This document shows, piece after piece, positions 41,007 through 49,267 of a DNA stretch of 64,000 bases. The stretch is from Bradyrhizobium macuxiense (GTDB taxonomy: Bacteria; Pseudomonadota; Alphaproteobacteria; Rhizobiales; Xanthobacteraceae). Under the pieces are notes generated by a model. The model had not been told where the DNA came from. It made no database searches and saw nothing but the letters and a program-made list of their open reading frames with translations. Every line of letters starts with the position of its first letter. Position 1 is the first letter of the stretch. Position numbers and translations under genes: made by a program. The stretch covers positions 118,501 through 182,500 of the forward strand of contig NZ_VITY01000014.1 of NCBI RefSeq assembly GCF_007993935.1, given 5' to 3'.

Positions 41007-41702
41007 CTAGCTTCCTTTCGAGCCTGCGGTAATCCGCGTTGGACGTTCCTCTTCCGACGCGCTCTTCGAGGGCTCCGCGGCACATACGGAGCTCTTTGAT
41101 CCGGAGGTCGCCGTGCGAGCGATGCGATCAAACGGGTTCCGCTCCACAACCTTCAGCGAAGCGAGCTCCTCCTTGTTCAAAAAGGAGATCTTCCCCGGCG
41201 GGGTCATCACCATCCTTCCAATCGCCGCCGGAGGGATAAGGAACTTGGCCGACAACCTCGCGAGCTTGATCGTGTCGCGTAGCGTCCCATTGTCTTCGTT
41301 GCCATGGACATTGGAAACCGAATGGACGCCGATCTTGGCATTTGGCGCGACGTAGCGCTTCCTGCTCGCCAGAAAGATGAAAGCGCACGCCGAGTCACAT
41401 TCTCCCGAAACGTAAGTGGCGATCTGCTTCTGGCGCGCGAGCATGGCGATCCGGAAACCCTCGTCGAGAGAACCACCTCCGGAATCGAGATCGAGGCCAA
41501 CGATCCGGCGCTCTGCGGACAGATAACCGCGAAATCGGACAAAATCCCCGTCTCGAATATCTCCGCTGAGCTTCAAGACATCTCCGAAACAGCCAGGGAC
41601 ACGGGAAAATTCCATCGCAAGACAGGTCGTCGCGGACAATGCGACCGCGATGTTCAAGACGAGTGCGGTGACCGGCATCGAGCGATCACGACGACGTCGC
41701 AT
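41007..41702 (-). CDS. Periplasmic ClpP-like serine protease (COG3904-type)
   Basis: A 231-residue exported protein with a signal peptide (residues 1-32, ...LSATTCLA). The ClpP/crotonase-like core reads LDLDSGGGSLDEGFRIA, SGECDSACAFIFLA (the nucleophile Ser in the CxSACAFIF segment) and IGVHSVSNV with the His of the catalytic pair. Such proteins are seen beside envelope-stress genes; substrates are unknown. The start at 41702 is preferred over 41840 because the transcription start predicted from the FixK box (about 41836) lies between. The leader would be about 135 nt. Confidence 0.8.
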   Translation of the reverse strand: MRRRRDRSMPVTALVLNIAVALSATTCLAMEFSRVPGCFGDVLKLSGDIRDGDFVRFRGYLSAERRIVGLDLDSGGGSLDEGFRIAMLARQKQIATYVSGECDSACAFIFLASRKRYVAPNAKIGVHSVSNVHGNEDNGTLRDTIKLARLSAKFLIPPAAIGRMVMTPPGKISFLNKEELASLKVVERNPFDRIARTATSGSKSSVCAAEPSKSASEEERPTRITAGSKGS

Positions 41703-42146
41703 CGTCGATCCGCACAGATCCAGACCGCGATGCGGGGCATTTTGGCTCTTTGCGCGGGCATCGGAAAATAGCGCGCTGGCTCGCAAAGCGTGCGTCTTGG
41801 CTTCCACGGCGCTCCCCCATTTTGACCCGGGATCTCGCATGAAAGACAGAACATGGAAGCGCGCTGTGGCTTGATCTGAATCAAATTCGAACCAGCAACT
41901 GCGCAGGCAGGTCCGCGACGATGTTATTGAGTCCTGAAGGTGTCAGCAGGTTTCGATCTAGAGGTCACAGGTCATGGCCGGCACGCTCGTGTTGTCGGCT
42001 GGATGAGAACTGCTGGCCGACCGTCGAATCTCTCGTGCAACGGCGTACCCCGCACTCGAGCAAGCTCGACCATTCGTCATCGGACGGTTGTGGGGTGATT
42101 TGAACCTGCAAGCCAAGTCATTGATACGATTGCGCTCGACTTCACA
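41703..42146. other. Region between the ClpP-like gene and the tRNA terminator
   Basis: About 440 bases with no convincing gene. It holds the FixK box at 41871-41884 and otherwise featureless sequence, consistent with an eroded end of an inserted element. Confidence 0.5.
41871..41884. promoter_or_regulatory. FixK/FNR box upstream of the ClpP-like gene
   Basis: TTGATCTGAATCAA, perfect TTGA-N6-TCAA. The rightmost of the series, 313 nt inside the right island boundary. Confidence 0.72.
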
Positions 42147-42188
42147 GAAAAAAGAAACCCCAGCAAACCTTTGAGGTTGCTGGGGCTT
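42147..42188 (-). terminator. Terminator downstream of tRNA-fMet
   Basis: On the minus strand CCCCAGCAAACC pairs with its complement across a short loop (ACCTC...) and is followed by TTTCTTTTTT. It ends the tRNA transcript 11 nt after the mature 3' end. Confidence 0.8.
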
Positions 42189-42198
42189 TCTGCGAACT

Positions 42199-42275
<77 letters not shown>

Positions 42276-42591
42276 TTAAACCGTTGCGTGCCTTGCAGAA
42301 AAGGTGCCCGAACCTGCCGGCCAACGCTTGTAACGGCGCCGAGCGATCCGTCCGGAGAGCTTCCTGAGAAGGCGACCCGGGCCGAAGCCGTCGGGTGCGG
42401 GGCGTATGTATCAACGTGAGGTCGGTTTGGAAAGCCCCGGATGCGGGTTTTTGAGGATTTTGTGACGTCCAAATCACCGGTTTTCCTGACAAATTTACCG
42501 CCGGGAACCGGGCCTTGCCAGACCGCGCGTAAAAGCGGAGCTTGGCGCCAACAAAATCCGTCAAGGAAACGTCATCCGAGGGGAAACGCCA
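42276..42591. other. Intergenic region before the aldehyde dehydrogenase gene
   Basis: About 315 bases without a gene; it must hold the tRNA promoter (minus strand) and that of the following plus-strand gene. No clear boxes were seen. Confidence 0.5.
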
Positions 42592-44025
42592 ATGGACCGG
42601 CCATTGAAGAGCCCGGGGCTGTACGCGCTTGAGGAGGTCTTCCACCGCCAATTCGAGCAGTCGCGCGGCGAGCCGGCGCCGACCTTGCAGGCGCGGCTGG
42701 ACCGGCTGCGCCGCCTGCGCGCCGCGCTGACCGAGAACGAGGCGCGATTCGAGGCGGCGATCTCGGCCGATTTCGGCCACCGCTCCACCGTCGAGACCGC
42801 GATCGCCGAGACCATGCTGGTGCTCGGCGAGATCAAGCACGCCGCCAAGCACCTCAAGGGCTGGATGGCGCCCGAGAGGATCCCGACCACGGTACAGTTC
42901 GCGCCGGCCAAAAACCGGCTGATTCCGCAACCGCTCGGCGTGGTCGGGATCATCGCGCCGTGGAATTATCCGCTGCAGCTGACGCTGGCGCCCGCGGTGG
43001 CGGCGATAGCGGCCGGCAACAGCGCCATCATCAAGCCGAGCGAGCTGGTGCCGCGGTTCTCCGAATTGCTGATGGAGGCGATCGCGAAGAAATTCGACAC
43101 CGCCGAGCTCGCGGTCACCGATATCGACGACGACATCGCGAAGGCCTTTGCCGCGTTGCCGTTCGATCATCTGATCTTCACCGGCTCGACCCGGATCGGC
43201 CGGCTGGTCGCCGAGGCCGCGGGCCGCAACCTCACGCCGGTGACGCTCGAGCTCGGCGGCAAATCGCCCGTGATCGTCGACGGCTCCGCCGATATCGACG
43301 AGGCCGCGCAGCGCATCGCCTACGGCAAGCTGCTCAATGCCGGCCAGACCTGCATCGCGCCCGATTACGTGCTGGTGCCGCAAACCTCGGTGCAGCCGTT
43401 CGCGATGCGGCTGCAGGGCCACATGCAGCACATGTTCGGCACCGATCCCAAAAATCCCGACTACAGCTCGATCGTCTCGGACCGGCACTACGCCCGGCTC
43501 GAGGGCCTCGTCGCCGATGCCGCCGCGAAGGGTGCGACCATCATGCAGCCGGCCGCGCCGAACGAGCCCGAGTGGAAGGAGCGGCGCAAATTCCCGCCGA
43601 CCGTCATCGTCGACGCGACGCCCGAGATGACCGTGATGCAGCAGGAGATCTTCGGGCCGCTGCTGCCGGTCATCGGCACGCGCGACGCAACGGAGGCGAT
43701 CGCCTTCATCAACAGACGCGACCGCCCGCTGGCGCTGTACTGGTTCGGCACCGACAATGCCGCTCGCGACGCGGTGCTGGCGCGCACGGTGTCCGGCGGC
43801 GTCACCGTCAATGACTGCCTGTTCCATTTCGCGCAGGCCTATCAGCCGATGGGCGGCGTCGGCGCGTCCGGCAGCGGCGCCTATCACGGCGAATGGGGGT
43901 TCAAGACGCTGACCAAGCTGAAGCCGGTGTTCTATCGCTCGCGCTTCAACCGGCTGGCCGATCTCTATCCGCCCTACGGCGCGAAGGTCGCGCGGCTGGA
44001 GAAGCTGATGCGGATGCTGTCGTAG
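42592..44025 (+). CDS. calB: Coniferyl aldehyde dehydrogenase
   Basis: A 477-residue NAD(P)-dependent aldehyde dehydrogenase. It shows PLGVVGIIAPWNYP (cofactor-binding start), FTGSTRIGRLV, the active-site ELGGKSP with Glu, NAGQTCIAPDYVL with the nucleophilic Cys, and QEIFGPLLPV. The length and the absence of the usual N-terminal linker match the coniferyl-aldehyde dehydrogenase subgroup, which also has a short C-terminal tail ending in a Tyr/Arg-rich segment. It oxidises coniferyl and related aldehydes to acids. GAGGGG lies upstream. The GMC oxidoreductase gene that follows could supply aldehydes. Confidence 0.85.
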   Translation: MDRPLKSPGLYALEEVFHRQFEQSRGEPAPTLQARLDRLRRLRAALTENEARFEAAISADFGHRSTVETAIAETMLVLGEIKHAAKHLKGWMAPERIPTTVQFAPAKNRLIPQPLGVVGIIAPWNYPLQLTLAPAVAAIAAGNSAIIKPSELVPRFSELLMEAIAKKFDTAELAVTDIDDDIAKAFAALPFDHLIFTGSTRIGRLVAEAAGRNLTPVTLELGGKSPVIVDGSADIDEAAQRIAYGKLLNAGQTCIAPDYVLVPQTSVQPFAMRLQGHMQHMFGTDPKNPDYSSIVSDRHYARLEGLVADAAAKGATIMQPAAPNEPEWKERRKFPPTVIVDATPEMTVMQQEIFGPLLPVIGTRDATEAIAFINRRDRPLALYWFGTDNAARDAVLARTVSGGVTVNDCLFHFAQAYQPMGGVGASGSGAYHGEWGFKTLTKLKPVFYRSRFNRLADLYPPYGAKVARLEKLMRMLS

Positions 44026-44032
44026 TATCCAA

Positions 44033-44165
44033 GGCGTCATTGCGAGGAGCGAAGCGACGAAGCAATCCATAGCCCCGCATAACGGATAGATGGATTGCTT
44101 CCCTGAGCCTGTCATCCGGCGGCGCTCCGCGCCGACCGGGTGGCTCGCAATGACGGATGGCAATG
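44033..44165. repeat. Interspersed palindromic repeat (GTCATTGCGAGGAGCGAAG family)
   Basis: GTCATTGCGAGGAGCGAAG opens the element and CTCGCAATGAC closes it, giving long inverted arms with AAGCAATCCAT and ATGGATTGCTT inside. A related element is at 51127-51212. This family is widespread between genes of Bradyrhizobium. Confidence 0.75.
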
Positions 44166-44184
44166 TAAGACGGGGGAAACATAC

Positions 44185-45792
44185 GTGACTGACACATTCG
44201 ATTTCGTGGTGGTGGGCGCAGGCTCTGGCGGCTGCGCGGTGGCGGGGCGATTGTCGGAAGACCCGGCGACCTCGGTGGCGGTGCTCGATGCCGGCGGCAA
44301 AAACGACAATTGGGTCGTGACCACGCCCGGCGCCATCATTCTGATGCTCTCGAGCAAGCTCAACAACTGGGCGTTCGACACGGTGCCGCAGAAGGGCTTG
44401 AACGGCCGCATCGGCTATCAGCCGCGCGGCAAGGGCCTCGGCGGCTCCTCGGCCATCAATGCCATGGTCTATATCCGCGGCCATCGCGCCGACTACGACC
44501 ACTGGGCTTCGCTCGGCAATACCGGCTGGAGCTATTCCGACGTCCTGCCCTACTTCAAGCGTTCGGAGCACAACACCGAGCTCGACGGCGAATATCACGG
44601 CAAGGGCGGGCCGCTCAACGTCACGGGCCTGCAGTCCGACAATCCGGTCAAGGAGATGTTCTTGCAGGGCGCGCGCGAGGCGCAGTTCCGGATCCGTGAC
44701 GATTTCAACGGCGCCGAACAGGAAGGATTAGGCATCTACCAGGTGACCCAGCGGAATGGCGAGCGCTGGAGCGCCGCGCGCGGCTACATCCATCCTCACA
44801 TGGGCCGCCGGTCCAATTTGCGCGTCGAGACGCAGGCGCAGGCGACCCGCATCATCTTCGAGGGCAAGCGTGCCGTCGCCGTCGAATACATGCAAGGCAA
44901 GGAGAAGAAGGTGCTGCGCGCAAAGCGCGAGGTCATCCTCTCGGCCGGCGCGTTCCAGTCGCCGCAATTGATGATGCTGTCGGGCATCGGCGACGCCGCA
45001 GCGCTGGGCAAGCACGGCATCGCCAGCGTGCATCATCTGCCGGGTGTCGGACAGAACCTGCAGGATCATCCGGATTTCGTGTTCGGCTTCGCCTCCGACG
45101 CACCTTATTTCTCGGGACTGTCGTGGAGCGGCATCGGACGGATCATCAAGGGCATCGGGCAATACCGGCGCGAGCGGCGCGGCCCGATGACCTCGAACGT
45201 CGCCGAATGCGGCGGCTTCCTGAAGACGCGGCCCGAGCTCGACGTCCCCGACATCCAGCTGCATTTCTGCATGGCCATGGTGGAGGACCACGGCCGCAAG
45301 CCGCGCTGGGGCACCGGCTTCTCCTGCCATGTCTGCCTGCTGCGCCCGGCCAGCCGCGGCAGCGTGTGGCTGAACAGCGCCGATCCCCTGGCTGCTCCCG
45401 CGATCGATCCGAATTTCTTCGGCGAGGACAGCGACGTCGAGACCATGGTCGCGGGCTTCAAGATGACCAAACGGCTGCTCGACACGCCGGCGCTGCGCGC
45501 GCTGCAGCAGAAGGACATGTTCACCGCAGACGTCCGCACCGACGACGACATCCGCGGCATCCTGCGGGCGCGCTCCGACACCGTCTATCACCCGGTCGGC
45601 ACCTGCAAGATGGGCACCAATGATCCGCTCGCGGTGGTCGATCCGACGCTGCGCGTGCACGGGCTCGAAGGCCTGCGCGTGGTCGATGCCTCGATCATGC
45701 CGACCTTGATCGGCGGCAACACCAACGCGCCGACCATCATGATCGGCGAGAAGGCCGCCGACATGATCAGGACGGAGACGCGGGCGGCTTGA
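44185..45792 (+). CDS. GMC family FAD-dependent oxidoreductase (choline/alcohol dehydrogenase-like)
   Basis: A 535-residue flavoprotein. FDFVVVGAGSGGCAVAGRLSEDP is the N-terminal FAD-binding motif. GKGLGGSSAINAMVYIRGH is the first GMC signature, ILSAGAFQSPQLMMLSGIG the second, and the catalytic His is in YHPVGTCKMG. It starts with GTG at 44185 after GGGGGAAA; an earlier ATG at 44140 lies in the repeat and lacks a ribosome site. It oxidises primary alcohols or choline-like substrates to aldehydes, a plausible source for the dehydrogenase upstream. Confidence 0.92.
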   Translation: MTDTFDFVVVGAGSGGCAVAGRLSEDPATSVAVLDAGGKNDNWVVTTPGAIILMLSSKLNNWAFDTVPQKGLNGRIGYQPRGKGLGGSSAINAMVYIRGHRADYDHWASLGNTGWSYSDVLPYFKRSEHNTELDGEYHGKGGPLNVTGLQSDNPVKEMFLQGAREAQFRIRDDFNGAEQEGLGIYQVTQRNGERWSAARGYIHPHMGRRSNLRVETQAQATRIIFEGKRAVAVEYMQGKEKKVLRAKREVILSAGAFQSPQLMMLSGIGDAAALGKHGIASVHHLPGVGQNLQDHPDFVFGFASDAPYFSGLSWSGIGRIIKGIGQYRRERRGPMTSNVAECGGFLKTRPELDVPDIQLHFCMAMVEDHGRKPRWGTGFSCHVCLLRPASRGSVWLNSADPLAAPAIDPNFFGEDSDVETMVAGFKMTKRLLDTPALRALQQKDMFTADVRTDDDIRGILRARSDTVYHPVGTCKMGTNDPLAVVDPTLRVHGLEGLRVVDASIMPTLIGGNTNAPTIMIGEKAADMIRTETRAA

Positions 45793-46121
45793 AGCGCCGT
45801 GTCATTCCCCGGTGCGCAATTGCGCACCTGGGGACGCGCGTCAGCGCGAGCCCGGAATCCATTGGGCCGCAGTTCCGTGGATGAATGGATTCCGGGCTCG
45901 CGACTTCGTCGCGCCCCGGATGACGGATGATTTGGGTGTAACCAGCGCATCAGTTCATCGCGAACCCGCCATCGCGACGAGAATGATTTCTTACCGGCAT
46001 CGAATAGGCCGGACATCGACAGGTTGCCGGACGTGGACGATTGATCGCTACAATTGTCCTTGATGTGAGCCGGTTTCATCAACCTGGGGACCGTAGGAGA
46101 TCGGGCAGGAAATCCTTACCC
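45793..46121. other. Intergenic region containing a palindromic repeat
   Basis: About 330 bases between the GMC and CvpA-like genes. The first 125 hold the interspersed repeat; the remainder shows no gene. Confidence 0.5.
45802..45926. repeat. Interspersed palindromic repeat (GTCATTCCCCGG family)
   Basis: GTCATTCCCCGG ... CGGATGACGG with inner inverted copies of CCCGGAATCCAT/ATGGATTCCGGG. Shared elements at 59612-59693 and 60532-60608. Confidence 0.7.
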
Positions 46122-46637
46122 ATGAACCTCTTCGATGCCGCCGTGATCCTCGGCTTGCTGTTCGCGGTCGTGACCGGCTTCACGACCGGCCTGTTGCGCA
46201 GCGCGGTCACGATCCTCGCCTATCTCGTTGCGATGCCGCTCGCGGTCGCTGCGCTGGCGATGATCGGGCCCCACATCGCGACGCTGCCATCCTCGCCGTT
46301 TCCGCCCAATGGGGTGCTGCTGTTCGCCCTGTTCCTGCTGATCGGCGTCATCCTCGGAAAGATGGCGCGGACGATGCTCGACGACACCATCGGCTCGGAC
46401 ATCGGGATTGGCGACCGCCTCGGCGGCGCGCTGCTCGGCGCCGTCAGGGTCGGCCTCGTCGTGACCACGCTGGTGCTGGTGTTCGATCAGCTGGTGCCGT
46501 TGGCCAGGCAGCCGCAATTCCTCAACGGATCGCAACTGCGGCCGCTGTTCTCTGCGGCCGGACAGGCCGGCTTCCGCTCGCTGCCGCCCGAAGCCACCAT
46601 GGCGATCGAGAGGCTGCGACGGGAGCAGCGCATCTAG
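46122..46637 (+). CDS. CvpA family membrane protein
   Basis: A 171-residue protein with about four membrane helices: NLFDAAVILGLLFAVVTGFTTGLLRSAV is the family-like opening, followed by three more hydrophobic segments to residue 130, and a polar C-terminal tail. CvpA-like proteins are linked to colicin V export, biofilm and envelope stability. A GG-rich site precedes MNLFDAAV; an earlier in-frame ATG at 46041 adds a polar extension and is unlikely. Confidence 0.8.
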   Translation: MNLFDAAVILGLLFAVVTGFTTGLLRSAVTILAYLVAMPLAVAALAMIGPHIATLPSSPFPPNGVLLFALFLLIGVILGKMARTMLDDTIGSDIGIGDRLGGALLGAVRVGLVVTTLVLVFDQLVPLARQPQFLNGSQLRPLFSAAGQAGFRSLPPEATMAIERLRREQRI

Positions 46638-46789
46638 CCGATTGAGTTGTGGCCAATTGAGTTGACCCGCCCGTTCCTGCCCGGCATGCACTTATGCATT
46701 GCACGTCCCTTACCGGCGCCGCCGGGCTTGGCTAGACTGGCGCCATCGAACCTTTAATAAACCTATCCGACATCACAGGGAGTGAACAC

Positions 46790-47572
46790 GTGGATCTTGG
46801 AATCAAAGGCCGCCGCGCCATCGTCTGCGCATCGAGCAAGGGACTGGGCCGCGCCTGCGCGATCGCGCTCGCCAATGAGGGTGTGCATGTCACGCTGACG
46901 GCGCGCGGCGCCGAGGCGCTGAAGCAGACCGCCGACGAGATTCGTAAAGGTCATCCCGGCGTCACCGTCACCGAGATCGTCGGCGACATCACCACCCCGG
47001 CCGGCCGCGAAGCGGTGCTCAAGGCCTGCCCCGAGCCGGACATCCTGATCAACAATGCCGGCGGCCCGCCGCCCGGCGATTTCCGCAACTGGACCCGCGA
47101 CGACTGGATCAAGGCGATCGACGCCAACATGCTGACGCCGATCGAACTGATCAAGGCGACCGTCGACGGCATGATGGCGCGCAAGTTCGGCCGCATCGTC
47201 AACATCACCTCGGCGGCGGTGAAGGCGCCGATCGAGATCCTCGGCCTGTCCAACGGCGCGCGCGCCGGTCTCACCGGCTTCGTCGCCGGCCTGTCGCGCA
47301 AGACCGTGATCAACAACGTCACCATCAACGGCCTGCTGCCGGGCCCGTTCGACACCGACCGTCTGCGCGGCACCGCCAAGCCCGAGGCCGAGAAACGCGG
47401 CATCTCGGCCGACCAGGTGCTGAGCGAGCGCGCCAAGCTGAATCCCGCCGGCCGCTTCGGCCGTCCCGACGAATTCGGCTACGCTTGCGCGTTCCTGTGC
47501 GGCGACAAGGCCGGCTTCATCACCGGGCAGAACATCCTGCTCGATGGCGGCGCCTTCCCGGGTACGTTATGA
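46790..47572 (+). CDS. SDR family oxidoreductase lacking the usual Tyr-Lys pair
   Basis: A 260-residue short-chain dehydrogenase fold. ICASSKGLGRACA is the nucleotide-binding glycine motif, NNAGGPPPG follows strand 4, and VNGLLPGPFDT-like and GQNILLDGGAFPG the C-terminal motifs. Where classical SDRs have YxxxK after the catalytic Ser (ITSAAVKAP), this protein reads LGLSNGARAGL, so both Tyr and Lys appear to be replaced (Leu and Arg). The protein may use another mechanism or act without redox. A GTG start at 46790; translation is coupled (ATGA at 47569-47572) to the following reductase gene. Confidence 0.88.
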   Translation: MDLGIKGRRAIVCASSKGLGRACAIALANEGVHVTLTARGAEALKQTADEIRKGHPGVTVTEIVGDITTPAGREAVLKACPEPDILINNAGGPPPGDFRNWTRDDWIKAIDANMLTPIELIKATVDGMMARKFGRIVNITSAAVKAPIEILGLSNGARAGLTGFVAGLSRKTVINNVTINGLLPGPFDTDRLRGTAKPEAEKRGISADQVLSERAKLNPAGRFGRPDEFGYACAFLCGDKAGFITGQNILLDGGAFPGTL

Positions 47573-48558
47573 GAGCTGTTTGGTACGAACGGGCCGGCGC
47601 GGCGCCGACGGTGCTCACCGTCGGCGAGATGCCGACGCCCGACGCCGGCCCTGGCGAAGTCCGGGTTCGTCTCGAGGCCTCCGGCGTCAATCCGGCCGAT
47701 GTCGGCCGCCGCAGCGGCAACTATCGCGCGATGGAATTTCCACGCGTGATCCCGAACAGCGACGGCGCCGGGATCATCGATCAGGTCGGTGAAGGCGTCA
47801 CGCGCTTTGCCTTCGGCGACCGCGTCTGGCTGTTCAACGGCCAGCGCAACGGCCGCGCCTTCGGCACCGCGGCCGAATACATTACGCTTGCCGATTACCT
47901 GGTGACGCCGCTTCCGCAGGACGTCTCGTTCGCGGCTGGCGCTACGCTCGGCATTCCCTGCATGACGGCGTGGTGCGCGCTGTTTGCCGACGGACCGATC
48001 GCCGGACAGACGGTGCTGGTCACCGGCGGCGCCGGCGCGGTCGGCCACTATGCCGTGCAACTGGCAAAGTGGGGCGGCGCGCGGGTGATTGCGACGGTCA
48101 GTTCGCAAGTCAAGGACGTCGAGGCGCGGCTTGGCGGCGCCGACATGGTCGTCAACTACCGGACCGAGGACGTCGTCTCCAAGGTGATGGGCTTCACCGA
48201 GAACCGCGGGGTCGACCGCGTGATCGACGTCGATTTCGGCGGCAATCTCGCCACCACGCTGAAGCTCATGGCGCCGAATTCGACGATCGCGGTCTACGCC
48301 ACCAACGGCAACCGCACGCCGACGCTGCCGGTGCGCGAACTGATGGAGAAGTGCATCACGGTGCGCTCGCTGGTGCTGTTCGCGCTGCCGCCGCCGCTGC
48401 TCGCCACCGCGCAGGCCGACATCACGAAGTGGCTAGAGTCGGGCACCCGCGTGCACAACATCGCAGGTCAATTCGCGCTCGCCGAGACCGCCGAGGCCCA
48501 TCTCGCCGTCGAGAAGGGCGACAAGATCGGCACCGTGATCGTCGACTGCGCGCGATAG
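47569..48558 (+). CDS. Zinc-independent MDR (quinone-oxidoreductase-like) reductase
   Basis: A 329-residue medium-chain reductase/dehydrogenase. It shows GEVRVRLEASGVNPADVGRRSG, the QOR-like opening lacking the Cys and His zinc ligands, LGIPCMTAWCALF, the nucleotide-binding VLVTGGAGAVGHYAVQLAKWGG, and the C-terminal KGDKIGTVIVD. NADPH-dependent reduction of quinones or enones is typical. It overlaps the SDR stop by 4 bp and is probably expressed with it. Confidence 0.9.
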   Translation: MRAVWYERAGAAPTVLTVGEMPTPDAGPGEVRVRLEASGVNPADVGRRSGNYRAMEFPRVIPNSDGAGIIDQVGEGVTRFAFGDRVWLFNGQRNGRAFGTAAEYITLADYLVTPLPQDVSFAAGATLGIPCMTAWCALFADGPIAGQTVLVTGGAGAVGHYAVQLAKWGGARVIATVSSQVKDVEARLGGADMVVNYRTEDVVSKVMGFTENRGVDRVIDVDFGGNLATTLKLMAPNSTIAVYATNGNRTPTLPVRELMEKCITVRSLVLFALPPPLLATAQADITKWLESGTRVHNIAGQFALAETAEAHLAVEKGDKIGTVIVDCAR

Positions 48559-48559
48559 T

Positions 48560-48712
48560 CTTCTCCCTCTCCCCGTTCTTGCGAGGAGAGGGTTGGGGTG
48601 AGGGGCTTTCACCGCGAAGAAGGTGATAGCTGAACATGCCGAGACTCCCCCTCACCCGGATCGCATCTGACGATGCGATCCGACCTCTCCCCGCAAGCGG
48701 GGCGAGGTAGAG
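48560..48712. repeat. Interspersed repeat (CTCTCCCC...GCGATCC family)
   Basis: CCTCTCCCCGTTCTTGCGAGGAGAGGG and CCCCTCACCCGGATCGCATC...GATGCGATCC...CTCTCCCCGCAAGCGGGGCG form nested hairpins. Related elements lie at 55545-55690, 58566-58742 and 61976-62122. Confidence 0.7.
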
Positions 48713-48733
48713 TGAGCAAGCGGCTTCTGCTTC

Positions 48734-49147
48734 TTAATGAATCGGCGTGGTGCGCTCGTCGGCGGGCGCGAGACCGAACTCGTCGAGCCCTTCTGCAAGG
48801 AAATCGCCGAGCATCGGCTCGCCCAATAGATAGCTTGCGGTACGGCCGTTGCGGCCGCGCGCGGCTTCGCGACGAAGATCGGCCCATTCCTCGATCGTGC
48901 CGTCGCCGCGGCCGAGCCGCATCAAGGCGACGAGATCGACCTGCTCATCCTCGCTCAGCGCGTCGATGAAGCCAGTGATCTCACGCGCCACCGGATCGTT
49001 GCCGTCGTCCTCCAGCACGTCGATCATCTCGTCGTCGGCGCCGTTCGAGCCGGAGTCCGGATCGACGATCCCCTCCTTGACGTCGAATTCCCGCGCCTTC
49101 TCGATCAAGAAGCCAACCTTTTCGGGGGAGATTGTGAGTTCCGGCAT
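48734..49147 (-). CDS. DUF3775-type hypothetical protein
   Basis: A 137-residue acidic protein: MPELTISPEKVGFLIEKAREFDVKEG, then an Asp-rich stretch (DPDSGSNGADDEMIDVLED), then SEDEQVDLVALMRLGRGDGTIEEWADL and a C-terminal helix. This order matches DUF3775 proteins of alphaproteobacteria. Function unknown. It is convergent with the plus-strand reductase gene, with the repeat between. Confidence 0.85.
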   Translation of the reverse strand: MPELTISPEKVGFLIEKAREFDVKEGIVDPDSGSNGADDEMIDVLEDDGNDPVAREITGFIDALSEDEQVDLVALMRLGRGDGTIEEWADLRREAARGRNGRTASYLLGEPMLGDFLAEGLDEFGLAPADERTTPIH

Positions 49148-49267
49148 GCGCGCACTCCTTGGTCCAACGAGGCGGTAACGCAGGAGGCGCCGACTTGATC
49201 CATTGCGCCGCCGCGCGGAAACCCGCATGGTCCGGTGAGAGAAACAAAAAAGCAGAGGGCACGCCGC

